This document shows positions 15,069-23,944 of a stretch of 64,000 bases of DNA, piece by piece. Under the pieces are notes generated by a model. The model was not told the DNA's origin and made no database searches. It saw only the letters and a program-made list of their open reading frames with translations. Made by a program: the position numbers and the translations under genes. The first letter of the stretch is position 1, and each line of letters begins with the position of its first letter. The stretch comes from SHLQ01 sp964451305 (GTDB lineage: Bacteria > Actinomycetota > Acidimicrobiia > Acidimicrobiales > SHLQ01), in contig CAYVHV010000013.1 of the NCBI GenBank assembly GCA_964451305.1, positions 13,071 through 77,070 on the forward strand, written 5' to 3'.

Positions 15069-17528
15069 ATGACACGACTATTACGAGCCAGATATGCAAT
15101 GAGCGCAATGCTCGTTGCTGGATTATTGGGATTCTTGGTCCTGGTCTCCGGCAACGCCGACTCTGCTAGTGCAGCGGTTCAGGGAGAGGTCGTCCCAGAA
15201 GATGCACGCCGTGACCTCCCCGTCGTGCTCGACGGACGTGTGCTCGCACATGCTCAGGTCGGCGACCGAATCTTTGTCGGTGGCGATTTCCAACAGGTCG
15301 AGCTCATCGACGGCACCGTCATCGACCAGCCGTATTTGTTTGCTTACGACATCGACACCGGCATTGTCGATCCAAACTTTCGCCCCGCGATCAACAACCT
15401 GATCCGCACCCTCGAGTCAGCTGAAGACGGATCTGGCCTCTACGTCGGCGGACGGTTCACCCGCTGGGACAACTCGTTCCCACTGCGCATAGCCAAACTC
15501 GATGCAGAGGGCGTCTTGGACACGAGCTTTACTACCAGTGCTTCCGCCCGCGTCCAGTCGATTTCTCAAGCTGGCGATTGGATCTACCTCGGCGGCGACT
15601 TTACCGATGTGTCCGGAGTGCCTGCGTCGGGTCTTGTCCGCGTCAATCGTTTGACCGGTGCGGTCGACACGTCGTGGGTCCCGTCGTTCCAAGGCTCGAT
15701 CAATGGGTCCCAACTCGTTCGCCGAGTTGAGGTGCAGCCTGGTGGCAACCAATTGTTCGTCCTCCACTACGCAACTCTGGTCGAAGGACAAACACGAGAG
15801 GCCGTTGCCAAGTTCAACATCGCGACCGCCACACCGTCGCTTTCAGGCTGGAACATCCCGTGGTCTGCTCAGGCCGGCAACCGGAACTGCTGGAGCGCTC
15901 TTCGCGACTTGGCGATCTCTCCTGATGGATCCTTCCTCGTGATTGGCGGCCAAGGTGCCGACAACCCGCCGAACTGCGATTCGGTTCTCCGCTACCCAAC
16001 CGCTGGAGAGGCCACGGTCAACTTCGATTGGTCGGCTCGGATGTACTCGAGCGTATTCAGCCTCGCTGTCAGCGATGTGTCGGTGTATGTCGGCGGGCAC
16101 TTCTGCGCCGCTCCACGCAACGGAGCGCCTCCAGGGGGAGTTACATCGACCTTCCCCGGAACCGCCAATGGCTGCGATATCAACAACCCGAACGCTCCGA
16201 TCAACCCATCGAGCATCGACCCGGAAGGTGCGGTGTTCCGTGGCCAGCTGGCAGCCCTCAATCCATCGAACGGTCAGGCGCTTGCGTGGGATCCGGGCAG
16301 CAACAACTTTGTTGGGGTCTTCGATCTGACGCTGATCGAGCGTGGTCTTCTCGCAGGACACGATCGAGACCGATTCAGCACGTTCCTCGTTGGACGGTCG
16401 GGATTCTTCGACCTCGATGCAAACTCGCCAGACACTTCGGCGCCTGATGTCTTCATCACAAGCCCAGGGCCAGACGCAGTGCTCTCGACATCGCCGAGCG
16501 AACTTGCTGGCTCCGCGGTAGATGACCGTGAAGTGACCGAGGTCGTGGTGCGCTTGCGCAACCTGACCACCGGTCAGAACCTTCAGCCCAACGGAACCTT
16601 CGGTGCTCCCGACGCCAACCTTCCAGTGAACACAACTGATACTGGTCTTGGTCAGGTCGCGTGGACCGTGCTGGTAAACAACTTGCCTCCAGCAACCTAT
16701 GAGATCCGCAGTTTCGCGGTCGATGCGTTCGGAAACTCTGCAACGACGGTCACCTCACAGTTCACCATCGCAGGCACCGCCTCGTGCACCGTGGCACTGA
16801 ACGCTGATGACCAGCCAGTTCTGACACTCGATCAGTTCCTCGACGAGGGAGTAAATGACCTCGTGATCCGTCGCGACGGTTCGTTCCTCGAGACAATCGA
16901 TGGCGACAACGACACATACGTCGACACATCGGCTCAGCCTGGCGATCGCAGCTACATCGTTCGCTGGCGTCCTAATGGTGTCGTCACCGATGTGACGTGT
17001 TCGCCAAATCCGATCACGGTTCCTAACGGTGGTGGCGGCGCAGCGACGTGTTCCGCAGCGGTGAATGGTGCTGGCAACGTTGTCCTCAACTGGGATATCG
17101 AGGGTGTGACGACGTTTGTCATTCGCGACAACGACGGTTGGGTCGCAACGGTCGACGATGTGAACTCCTACACCGATACTGCCCCAGTGGTCGGCGATCG
17201 CACCTACGTGATCCGCTACCGCCCGGCAGGTACCGTCACCGATCTCACATGCTTACCAGACCCGATCACGGTTCCTAACGGTGGTGGCGGCGCAGCGACA
17301 TGTTCAGCTGCGGTGAATGGTGCTGGCAACGTCATCCTCAACTGGGACATCGAAGGCATCAATACGTTCCAGGTCCGTGATAACGACGGGTGGGTTGCAA
17401 CGGTTCAAGGTGCGTCCACCTTCACCGATACCAACCCAGAAAACGGCGACCGCACGTACATCATTCGCTACCATCCAGGCGGCACAGCGATGGACGTGAC
17501 CTGCTCGCCAACGGTCAACGCCGGATAA
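15069..17528 (+). CDS. Large secreted protein with beta-propeller-like N-terminus and C-terminal repeats
   Basis: From the ATG at 15069 (GAAGAGG upstream at good spacing) the protein is 819 residues. It begins with a signal peptide (hydrophobic residues about 12-30, then SASAAV). The next 450 or so residues contain recurring units such as VGGDFQQV, VGGRFTRW, LGGDFTDVSG and VGGHFC, as in delta-60/beta-propeller surface proteins. A segment near residues 450-570 resembles an Ig-like domain (TSPGPDAVLSTSPSELAGSAVDD). Three related repeats of about 84 residues follow, each with a GWVATV-like turn and cysteines. It has no sorting signal that I can see, so it is probably secreted. The role is unknown; adhesion or surface structure is a guess. 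Confidence 0.85.
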   Translation: MTRLLRARYAMSAMLVAGLLGFLVLVSGNADSASAAVQGEVVPEDARRDLPVVLDGRVLAHAQVGDRIFVGGDFQQVELIDGTVIDQPYLFAYDIDTGIVDPNFRPAINNLIRTLESAEDGSGLYVGGRFTRWDNSFPLRIAKLDAEGVLDTSFTTSASARVQSISQAGDWIYLGGDFTDVSGVPASGLVRVNRLTGAVDTSWVPSFQGSINGSQLVRRVEVQPGGNQLFVLHYATLVEGQTREAVAKFNIATATPSLSGWNIPWSAQAGNRNCWSALRDLAISPDGSFLVIGGQGADNPPNCDSVLRYPTAGEATVNFDWSARMYSSVFSLAVSDVSVYVGGHFCAAPRNGAPPGGVTSTFPGTANGCDINNPNAPINPSSIDPEGAVFRGQLAALNPSNGQALAWDPGSNNFVGVFDLTLIERGLLAGHDRDRFSTFLVGRSGFFDLDANSPDTSAPDVFITSPGPDAVLSTSPSELAGSAVDDREVTEVVVRLRNLTTGQNLQPNGTFGAPDANLPVNTTDTGLGQVAWTVLVNNLPPATYEIRSFAVDAFGNSATTVTSQFTIAGTASCTVALNADDQPVLTLDQFLDEGVNDLVIRRDGSFLETIDGDNDTYVDTSAQPGDRSYIVRWRPNGVVTDVTCSPNPITVPNGGGGAATCSAAVNGAGNVVLNWDIEGVTTFVIRDNDGWVATVDDVNSYTDTAPVVGDRTYVIRYRPAGTVTDLTCLPDPITVPNGGGGAATCSAAVNGAGNVILNWDIEGINTFQVRDNDGWVATVQGASTFTDTNPENGDRTYIIRYHPGGTAMDVTCSPTVNAG
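17011..17514 (+). repeat. Tandem 252-bp repeat units inside the secreted protein gene
   Basis: Two nearly identical DNA units begin at 17011 and 17263 (period 252 bp, 84 codons). Both start CGATCACGGTTCCTAACGG and encode a PNGGGGAATCSAAVNGAG linker plus a small cysteine-containing beta domain. A more diverged third unit precedes them from about 16780. High DNA identity at the unit start suggests recent duplication or gene conversion. Confidence 0.8.
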
Positions 17529-17548
17529 CAATTTCGCAGTGGAACACG

Positions 17549-17592
17549 GAAGGCCCGAGCGTGCTCAGCACGCTCGGGCCTTCGATGTTTTT
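17549..17592 (+). terminator. Rho-independent terminator of the secreted protein gene
   Basis: GAAGGCCCGAGCGTG pairs perfectly with CACGCTCGGGCCTTC around a CTCAG loop (17549-17583), followed by T17588-T17592. This is a very strong 15-bp stem with a T-run. It also lies just past the stop of the convergent gene at 17600. Confidence 0.9.
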
Positions 17593-17599
17593 GCGTTGT

Positions 17600-18748
17600 C
17601 TAGATCTGGTCGAGTGCTTCGTTGAGGTCGGCGACGAGATCGTCGCCGGTTTCGATACCCACCGACAGGCGGACGAGGTCGTCGGGAACCTCGAGCGGAG
17701 ATCCGGCTGCTGACGCATGGGTCATGACGCCCGGATGCTCGATGAGCGATTCGATGCCGCCGAGTGATTCGGCCAACGTAAAGAGGCGGGTGCGCGTCGT
17801 CACCGACTTGGCCGCTTCGAGCCCGGCTTTCACACGGAACGAGATCATGCCGCCAGCGGCTTTCATCTGACGTCGCGCAACGTCAGCTCCGGGGTGGCTA
17901 TCGAGGCCGGGGTACAACACGTGAGAGACGGCGGGGTGAGCGAGGAGCATCTCGACGATCGCCTCGGCGTTTTGAGTATGTCGGTCCATTCGAACGCCGA
18001 GCGTCTTGAGCCCACGTGTGGTCAAGAACGCGTCTTGGGGTCCGGGCACCGCGCCGACGGCGTTCTGAAGGTATTGGATGTCGTTGGCCCACTCTTCATC
18101 GTTGGTCGCCGCAAAGCCACCGACGACGTCGCTGTGGCCACCGATGTATTTGGTGGTCGAGTGGATGATCAGATCCGCGCCGTGTTGCATTGGCTGCTGG
18201 AGGTACGGCGTGGCGAAGGTGTTGTCGACGACGAGCTTCGCTCCGTTCTTGTGGGTGACTTCGGCGATTGCGGCGATGTCGAAGACCGTCAAGAGCGGGT
18301 TGGTGGGGGTTTCCATCCACACGATCTTGGTGGCTGGGTTCCAGTCGCGGTCGAGCGCTGCTGGGTCGGTGAGATCGGCTGCAGCCCAGGTGACCCCGGC
18401 GCGTGTGACGACCTGAGAGATCAGTCGGAACGTTCCGCCGTAGGCGTCGTTGCCGAGGACGACGTGGTCGCCTGCGACGAGCGAACGCAGGACGGTGTCC
18501 TCTGCGGCGAGGCCCGAAGCAAAGGCGTAGCCGAACCGGCAGCCTTCGAGGTTCGCGAGCGCTTCTTCGAGGGCAGTACGCGTTGGGTTACCTGTACGCG
18601 AGTACTCGTACCCGGTGTGGTCGCCCGGCGACGGCTGGGCGTAGGTCGAGGTTTGGAAGATCGGTGTGATGACTGCGCCGGTAATCGGCTCAGGGTCTTG
18701 ACCAGCATGGATGGCGCGGGTTTCAAACCCATCGGAGTGTTCAGACAT
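17600..18748 (-). CDS. Cystathionine gamma-lyase / gamma-synthase family PLP enzyme
   Basis: This 382-residue enzyme belongs to the Cys/Met metabolism PLP family. Visible landmarks are EYSRTGNPTR (substrate and PLP phosphate contacts), the FASGLAAE loop, and HSTTKYIGGHSD with the PLP lysine at residue 200. Next to cystathionine beta-synthase, the simplest role is cystathionine gamma-lyase, releasing cysteine. MetB-type synthase activity cannot be excluded because the two share the fold and signatures. The start at 18748 is 28 bases past the stop of the upstream cystathionine beta-synthase gene (18777-20141), giving a two-gene operon read leftward. No membrane segment; cytoplasmic. Confidence 0.93.
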   Translation of the reverse strand: MSEHSDGFETRAIHAGQDPEPITGAVITPIFQTSTYAQPSPGDHTGYEYSRTGNPTRTALEEALANLEGCRFGYAFASGLAAEDTVLRSLVAGDHVVLGNDAYGGTFRLISQVVTRAGVTWAAADLTDPAALDRDWNPATKIVWMETPTNPLLTVFDIAAIAEVTHKNGAKLVVDNTFATPYLQQPMQHGADLIIHSTTKYIGGHSDVVGGFAATNDEEWANDIQYLQNAVGAVPGPQDAFLTTRGLKTLGVRMDRHTQNAEAIVEMLLAHPAVSHVLYPGLDSHPGADVARRQMKAAGGMISFRVKAGLEAAKSVTTRTRLFTLAESLGGIESLIEHPGVMTHASAAGSPLEVPDDLVRLSVGIETGDDLVADLNEALDQI

Positions 18749-18776
18749 AGCTAGGACTCTACCGGCGGTGTGACGC

Positions 18777-20141
18777 TCAGCTTGGCGAGAGGAACTCGAG
18801 AACGTCGGTGTGGCTGATGACGGTGAGCGGCTGGCCGCCTTCGATCACGAGCAAGGCGTTGGAGTTTTCGAAGAGGTCGACAGCGGTCTGTACGGTTTGA
18901 CCGATACCGATGGTTGGCAGGCCGGCTGCCATGACTAGCTCGACCGGCTTGTCGAGGACGCTCTCGTCTGCGAACGCAGCGTTCATGAGCTGGAGCTCTG
19001 AAACAGCGCCGGAGATCTCCGCAACAGCGAACGGTGGCTCGTTCTTTGCGACGGGCACCTGGCTGACGCCGCGTTCGCGCATGAGTTCAACGGCTTCGCG
19101 TACCCGAGTTTCCGGGTTGACGTAGATCAGTTCGGTGTTCTTATCGCCCTTGGCTTTGACGACTTCGCTGATGCAGATGCCGGTCTCGGCTTTGAGGAAT
19201 CCGAGTGGGGCGAGGTAGTCGTCGTTGAAGACCTTGGAGAGATAGCCGCGTCCCGAGTCGGGGGTGAGTACGACCATGAGGTCGTCCGGTCCGAGTGTCT
19301 CGGCGACCTGTAGTCCCGCAACGACGGCGAGTCCGCACGATCCGCCGAGAAGGAGTCCTTCTTCACGGGCGATCTTTCGGGTCATTGCAAAGCTGTCGGC
19401 GTCGGAAACGGGGACGACTTCGTCGACGAGGTCGGGGTGATAGGTGGTTGGCCAGAAGTCTTCACCCACACCTTCGACGAGATACGGACGGCCCGAGCCA
19501 CCAGAGAAAACCGACTTCTCCGGGTCACCCGCGATGATCTTGATATCGGGATTCTGTTCCTTGAGGTACTTGGCGACGCCCGAAATGGTGCCACCGGTGC
19601 CGGCACCTGCAACGAAGTGGGTGATCTTGCCATCGGTCTGTCGCCAGATTTCAGGACCGGTCGTCTTGTAGTGCGCTTCGGGGTTTGTCTGGTTCGAGTA
19701 TTGGTTTGGCCGGTACGCGCCGGGGATCTCGCTTACGAGCCGTTCGGCGGTCGAGTAGTAGGACTCGGGGTCGTCTGGCTCAACAGCGACGGGGCACACG
19801 ACAACTTCGGCGCCGTAGGCACGGAGCAGATCGACCTTTTCTGGGGCGACCTTGTCGGTCATGACGAAGACCGTCTTGTACCCGCGTTGGTTTGCGATGA
19901 TCGCCAGACCAACGCCGGTGTTTCCGCTCGTCGGTTCGACGATCGTGCCGCCGGGTTGCAGCTCGCCCGAAGCCTCTGCCGCTTCGATCATGGCGAGCGC
20001 TGGACGATCCTTCGATGAGCCACCGGGGTTTGCGAGCTCGAGCTTCAGAACGAAGTCACATTCCACGTCGCTAGCGATCTTGGGCACACGAACCAATGGT
20101 GTGTTGCCGATGAGGTCAATGACTGAGTCTGCGATCTCCAT
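18777..20141 (-). CDS. Cystathionine beta-synthase
   Basis: This 454-residue PLP enzyme joins serine and homocysteine to cystathionine. The PLP lysine is K44 in NPGGSSKDRP, and the SGNTG loop is intact (EPTSGNTGVGLA). A GTGGTISG loop binds the PLP phosphate. Residues from about 335 form a CBS-domain pair (VREAVELMRERGVSQVPVA, then VQTAVDLFENSNALLVIEG), which in relatives senses adenosyl ligands or regulates activity. That pair separates it from plain cysteine synthase. The ATG at 20141 is 45 bases from the divergent enoyl-CoA hydratase GTG. Together with the next gene it makes cysteine from homocysteine. Confidence 0.94.
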   Translation of the reverse strand: MEIADSVIDLIGNTPLVRVPKIASDVECDFVLKLELANPGGSSKDRPALAMIEAAEASGELQPGGTIVEPTSGNTGVGLAIIANQRGYKTVFVMTDKVAPEKVDLLRAYGAEVVVCPVAVEPDDPESYYSTAERLVSEIPGAYRPNQYSNQTNPEAHYKTTGPEIWRQTDGKITHFVAGAGTGGTISGVAKYLKEQNPDIKIIAGDPEKSVFSGGSGRPYLVEGVGEDFWPTTYHPDLVDEVVPVSDADSFAMTRKIAREEGLLLGGSCGLAVVAGLQVAETLGPDDLMVVLTPDSGRGYLSKVFNDDYLAPLGFLKAETGICISEVVKAKGDKNTELIYVNPETRVREAVELMRERGVSQVPVAKNEPPFAVAEISGAVSELQLMNAAFADESVLDKPVELVMAAGLPTIGIGQTVQTAVDLFENSNALLVIEGGQPLTVISHTDVLEFLSPS

Positions 20142-20186
20142 GCCTTGAGTCTACGATCGAGAAACCACGGTCGAACGGAGAAAGTC

Positions 20187-20969
20187 GTGAACTACGAAAC
20201 CATCAAACTCGACGAGGGCGAAAACGGGGTTTGGGAACTCGTGTTGGCGAACCCACCCGCAAACGCGTTGAGCAAGCAGATGGCGTTCGAGCTGCGCCAT
20301 GCCGTGGCCCAGCTAGCGACCGATCCAGCCGTTCGTGCGGTGGTGTTACACGGCGAAGGCAAGGTGTTCTTCGGTGGTGGCGACCTCGTTGAATTCAGTG
20401 AGGGCGGCGATCAAACCCCGGCCAATCTGCACGAGATGACGAGTGACTTCCACGGTGCGATCTCGCGCATGTCTCGCATGAACGCTCCGGTGATCGGCGC
20501 GATCACCGGAACCGCAGGTGGTGCCGGGATGAGCCTGACGGCTGCGATGGATCTTGTTTTCGCCGGTGAGAACGCAAAGTTCACGATGGCCTACACCGCT
20601 GCTGGCCTCACACCCGACGGAACGTCGAGCTTCTTTCTTTCTCGTGTCATTGGTTTGCGCCGCGCGACCGAAATGGTGCTCACCAACCGGGTGCTCACGG
20701 CCGCCGAGGCGCTCGACTGGGGACTCATCAACGCCGTGCACCCAAACGAAGACGTGCTCAGCGAGGCGCGAGCGCTCGCGGCGACCCTCGCTAAAGGCCC
20801 GATTAACGCGTTCGGCGGAGCCAAGCGGCTCCTCGTCGAAGGAGCGAACTCTTCACTTGGTGAGGCAATGGAACGCGAATCGTTCGCCATCGCAACTCAA
20901 GCGCTGCACCCTGAGGCAGTAGAAGGCATCGACGCCTTCCTTAACAAACGCCGCCCCGAGTTTCCGTAG
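20187..20969 (+). CDS. Enoyl-CoA hydratase/isomerase family protein
   Basis: This 260-residue crotonase-fold protein has both oxyanion-hole segments (VFFGGGDLVEF and GTAGGAGMSL). The usual first catalytic glutamate of hydratases is not obvious; that stretch reads AKFTMAYTAAGLTPDGTSSFFL. The Asp in PDG matches the acidic residue of PaaG-like and delta3-delta2-enoyl-CoA isomerases, so isomerase activity may be more likely than hydration. GTG at 20187 is preferred, with GGAG six bases ahead; the open frame to 20145 runs into the divergent gene's promoter. Expected role: fatty acid or aromatic acyl-CoA breakdown. Confidence 0.88.
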   Translation: MNYETIKLDEGENGVWELVLANPPANALSKQMAFELRHAVAQLATDPAVRAVVLHGEGKVFFGGGDLVEFSEGGDQTPANLHEMTSDFHGAISRMSRMNAPVIGAITGTAGGAGMSLTAAMDLVFAGENAKFTMAYTAAGLTPDGTSSFFLSRVIGLRRATEMVLTNRVLTAAEALDWGLINAVHPNEDVLSEARALAATLAKGPINAFGGAKRLLVEGANSSLGEAMERESFAIATQALHPEAVEGIDAFLNKRRPEFP

Positions 20970-20980
20970 GGCTCAGATAC

Positions 20981-21412
20981 TCAGTCGTAGCCAGCGAGGT
21001 CGTCGACCGCGGTGATCTTGGTTGGTGTGAGGCGCACGACGAGCTCACCGGGCACGCCGTTTCGTTCTCCGAATTCCTCGGCCCGGTCTTCTCCCATGTA
21101 ACGGCGACCGATGTTGGTGGCGACGGCGCGGACGTTGTCGAGATCGTCGTCGATGGTGATCGTGCCATCGATCTTGACGAACGCGAACGGTGGTTCTTCC
21201 AAGTCGACCACCAAGCTTGCGCGGCCCTCTCGTTGCAACGCCTTTCCCTTGCCGCTTTCGCTGTGGGTGTTGAAGATGATGTCGTCACCATCGAGGGTGA
21301 ACCAGATCGGCGCTACATGTGGTGCGCCAGTCTGCGACACCCACGCCAACTTGCCAGTTCGGGTTCCGGTCAGGAGAAACTCTTGGGTCTCAGTATCTGT
21401 CATTTCACGCAT
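20981..21412 (-). CDS. PPOX-class, probably F420-dependent, oxidoreductase
   Basis: This 143-residue split beta-barrel protein is of the pyridoxamine-phosphate-oxidase-like class. Typical segments are GKLAWVSQTGAPHVAPIWFTLDGDDIIFNT, the GKGKALQREGRASLVVD strand, and GRRYMGEDRAEEF near the end. In actinobacteria this subfamily commonly binds the deazaflavin F420; this is a family inference, and heme or FMN relatives exist. GAGGG lies upstream of the ATG at 21412. It is downstream of the aminotransferase on the same strand and convergent with the enoyl-CoA hydratase gene. The substrate is unknown. Confidence 0.88.
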   Translation of the reverse strand: MREMTDTETQEFLLTGTRTGKLAWVSQTGAPHVAPIWFTLDGDDIIFNTHSESGKGKALQREGRASLVVDLEEPPFAFVKIDGTITIDDDLDNVRAVATNIGRRYMGEDRAEEFGERNGVPGELVVRLTPTKITAVDDLAGYD

Positions 21413-21442
21413 GGGTGAGCCCTCTTCTCTGTTGGATCTGGT

Positions 21443-22597
21443 TTAGCCCGAGACCGAGCGTAGGAACCATTTCTGGAGCGCGTCGACGGCGCCTTTCATG
21501 GTCTCCGGGGTTCCGCAGAAGCTGAAGCGCATGAAGCGGTGGCCGTCGGTCGGGTGGAAGTCGACACCCGGGGTGGCTGCGACGCCGAGTTGGTCGAGCC
21601 ACTGTTTGGCGAGGGCTTTGCTGTCGGCGGCGAGGTGGTCGGTGCGGGCCCACACGTAGAACGCGCCGTCGGACGGGGCGAGATCGGTGAGACCCGCTTT
21701 TGGGAAACCTTCGAGCAAGATCTCTCTGTTCGTTGCATAGCGAGCGAGATGCTGGTCAAGTTCAGACCGACAGTCGAGAGCGGCGACGGCCATGTGCTGG
21801 CTGATCGCCGGTGGGCAGATCACCAGATTCTGGGCGAGGCGATCGAACAGCCCGGTCAATCCGTGTGGCAGCACCGTCCAGCCGATACGCCAGCCCGTCA
21901 TCGAGAAGTACTTCGAGAACGAGTTGATGACGATTGCGTTGTCGGAGAACTGACTCGCGGTTGCAGTGACTGCGTCGCCGTAGGTGAGCCCGTGGTAGAT
22001 CTCGTCGCTGATGAAACGTACGTCGTTGTCGTCGGACCATTCGACCAATGCCCGGAGTTCCTCCGGCGACAAGACCGTGCCGGTTGGGTTGGATGGGCTT
22101 GCGACGATCACGCCGTCGAGCGGTCCAGCAGCCTCGAGCAGTTCGACCGTTGGCTGGTAGCGGGTTGACGCGTCCACGTTGATCGCAACGGGTTCCATAT
22201 GCAGCGCGGTGAGCATATTTCGGTAACACGGATAGCCAGGCTCACTGACTGCCACACGGGCGCCCGGTTCGAACGCTGCGAGCAGCCCGATCACAAACGC
22301 GCCGGACGCACCTTGGGTGATCGCAATGCGGGCTGGGTCGATGTCGAGGTCGTACTGGCTCTTGATATGGCCAGCGATTGCTGGCGCGATCTCGGGGATG
22401 CCGCGGCTGGTTGTGTAACCGAGCGTGTGCGAGTCGAGCAGTTCATGGGCGACCGCAACTGCGCCCTGCGGCGCGCCGGTGGACGGCTGGCCGACTTCGA
22501 GGTGGAACACAGCCCCGCCCGCCTGCTCTCGCTCTTGGGCCGCCGCAACGACCTCCATAACATAGAACGGATCGATCTGCCGGGTCACCTCAGCCAC
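21443..22597 (-). CDS. Class I/II PLP aminotransferase
   Basis: A GTG at 22597 overlaps the dus stop and gives a 384-residue aminotransferase of normal size. The longer frame reaching 22690 lies over dus coding sequence and is rejected. Key segments are ITQGASGAF, VASPSNPTGTVL, the ISDEIYHGL strand, and the PLP-lysine motif NSFSKYFSMTGWRIGW, with arginine in FMRFSFCG for the substrate carboxylate. It resembles aspartate/alanine-type or valine-pyruvate-like transaminases of subfamily I. The exact amino-acid partner is unknown. Overlap with dus implies translational coupling rather than shared function. Confidence 0.92.
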   Translation of the reverse strand: MAEVTRQIDPFYVMEVVAAAQEREQAGGAVFHLEVGQPSTGAPQGAVAVAHELLDSHTLGYTTSRGIPEIAPAIAGHIKSQYDLDIDPARIAITQGASGAFVIGLLAAFEPGARVAVSEPGYPCYRNMLTALHMEPVAINVDASTRYQPTVELLEAAGPLDGVIVASPSNPTGTVLSPEELRALVEWSDDNDVRFISDEIYHGLTYGDAVTATASQFSDNAIVINSFSKYFSMTGWRIGWTVLPHGLTGLFDRLAQNLVICPPAISQHMAVAALDCRSELDQHLARYATNREILLEGFPKAGLTDLAPSDGAFYVWARTDHLAADSKALAKQWLDQLGVAATPGVDFHPTDGHRFMRFSFCGTPETMKGAVDALQKWFLRSVSG

Positions 22598-23807
22598 CGC
22601 TCGCGAACGCGCTCGCGAGCACACCGGGTGGTGTGGGGTCGTCACGACTGTCGAGCCAGCCGTGGGGGAGCGCCACACGCTTTGGCCCATGACTATGGCC
22701 TCTCGTGAGGCGCGCCGCCTCGGGTGGAAACTCCTCGTCTTCGAGCCGGCCGAGGATCTCGATCATGTCTTCACGGCTCGTCATCATGGAGATCTCCTTG
22801 CGGAACTTTCCACCCACAGGGAACCCCTTCAGATACCAACTGGTGTGCTTTCGAAAGTCGCGTGCACCGCGGTCGTCACCCAGCCAGTCGGTGAGGAGGT
22901 CGAGGTGTGTGACCATGATCTTGACGACGCCATGAAGCGATGGGGCGGGGGTGATCTCACGGCCTTGGAGCCCTTGGGTCAACTCACGAAACAACCATGG
23001 GCGGCCGAGGCACCCGCGGCCGACGACCACGCCGTCGCACCCGGTCTGTTCCATCATCGCAATCGCATCGGAGGCTTCCCAGATATCACCGTTGCCAAGA
23101 ACAGGAATGGACGTGACGTGGCTCTTGAGCTCGCCGATCGCCTCCCAACGAGCGGTTCCCGAATAGGCCTGTTCGGCAGTGCGAGCATGAAGGGCCACGG
23201 CGGCCGCACCTTCGTCTTCGGCGATCTTGCCGGTGTCGAGCATCGTGATGTGGTCTTCATCGATGCCGATACGAAACTTCAAGGTGACCGGAATGCCCTC
23301 GGCATTCGACACCATTGCTCGCACGATGTCGCGTAGGAGAACCTGTCGCCAGGGCAGTGCACTGCCGCCACCATGACGGGTCACTTTCGGAACCGGACAG
23401 CCGAGGTTCATGTCGATGTGATCGACCTGGCCTGCGCTGACGAGCTTCTTAACCGCTTCACCAATCCAGTACGGGTCGGTGCCGTAGAGCTGGATGCTTC
23501 GCGGTGTCTCATCGTCGGCGAACTTGGCCGAATGCAACATCTTCTGGTGGCCCTCGATCAACGCCCGAGCGGTGATCATCTGGTTCACATAGAGACCCCC
23601 GCTCGCGGTTGTGGCATCGCCGGGAGCTGGGCTGGGGTCGTCGTAGGCCATCTCGTTACCGAAGCGGCGGCATAAGGTCCGGTACGGTGCCGTCGTGACC
23701 CCGGCCATCGGTGCGAGCACGACGGGCGGGCTGACGGTGATCGGCCCGATCTTCAATTCGGTAGGCAGGCCATTCGCTGTGCTGAGCGGTGACGCGGAAG
23801 AGTCCAT
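22590..23807 (-). CDS. dus: tRNA-dihydrouridine synthase
   Basis: This 405-residue FMN enzyme reduces uridines in the D-loop of tRNA. The family signature is complete: APMAGVTTAPYRTLCRRFG near the N-terminus, then HIDMNLGCPVPKVTRHGGGSAL with the catalytic cysteine, the HARTAEQAYSG segment, PVLGNGDIW and the flavin-binding DGVVVGRGCLGRPWLF. The ATG at 23807 has GAAGAG upstream; the frame to 24014 is not credible. The C-terminal tail of about 40 residues after the Dus helical domain is Arg/Pro-rich and unusual. It diverges from the TAP-like hydrolase gene. Confidence 0.94.
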   Translation of the reverse strand: MDSSASPLSTANGLPTELKIGPITVSPPVVLAPMAGVTTAPYRTLCRRFGNEMAYDDPSPAPGDATTASGGLYVNQMITARALIEGHQKMLHSAKFADDETPRSIQLYGTDPYWIGEAVKKLVSAGQVDHIDMNLGCPVPKVTRHGGGSALPWRQVLLRDIVRAMVSNAEGIPVTLKFRIGIDEDHITMLDTGKIAEDEGAAAVALHARTAEQAYSGTARWEAIGELKSHVTSIPVLGNGDIWEASDAIAMMEQTGCDGVVVGRGCLGRPWLFRELTQGLQGREITPAPSLHGVVKIMVTHLDLLTDWLGDDRGARDFRKHTSWYLKGFPVGGKFRKEISMMTSREDMIEILGRLEDEEFPPEAARLTRGHSHGPKRVALPHGWLDSRDDPTPPGVLASAFASGG

Positions 23808-23835
23808 CTCTTCATTCTGGCAGGGCCTCACAACT

Positions 23836-23870
23836 TTGTGGCTATCGATGTGGTTGTGGCTAACGATGTG
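23836..23870. repeat. Tandem direct repeat in the dus/hydrolase intergenic region
   Basis: TTGTGGCTATCGATGTG (23836-23852) and TTGTGGCTAACGATGTG (23854-23870) differ at one base and are spaced with an 18-bp period. They lie between the divergent dus and hydrolase starts. Two in-phase copies suggest a regulator-binding site. Confidence 0.5.
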
Positions 23871-23944
23871 ATTGGCGAGGTATGTCGATCTTCCGGTTGA
23901 ACGTGTACACACGTCGTGCCTTAGCGTTGTTGCTGAAACGAGCG

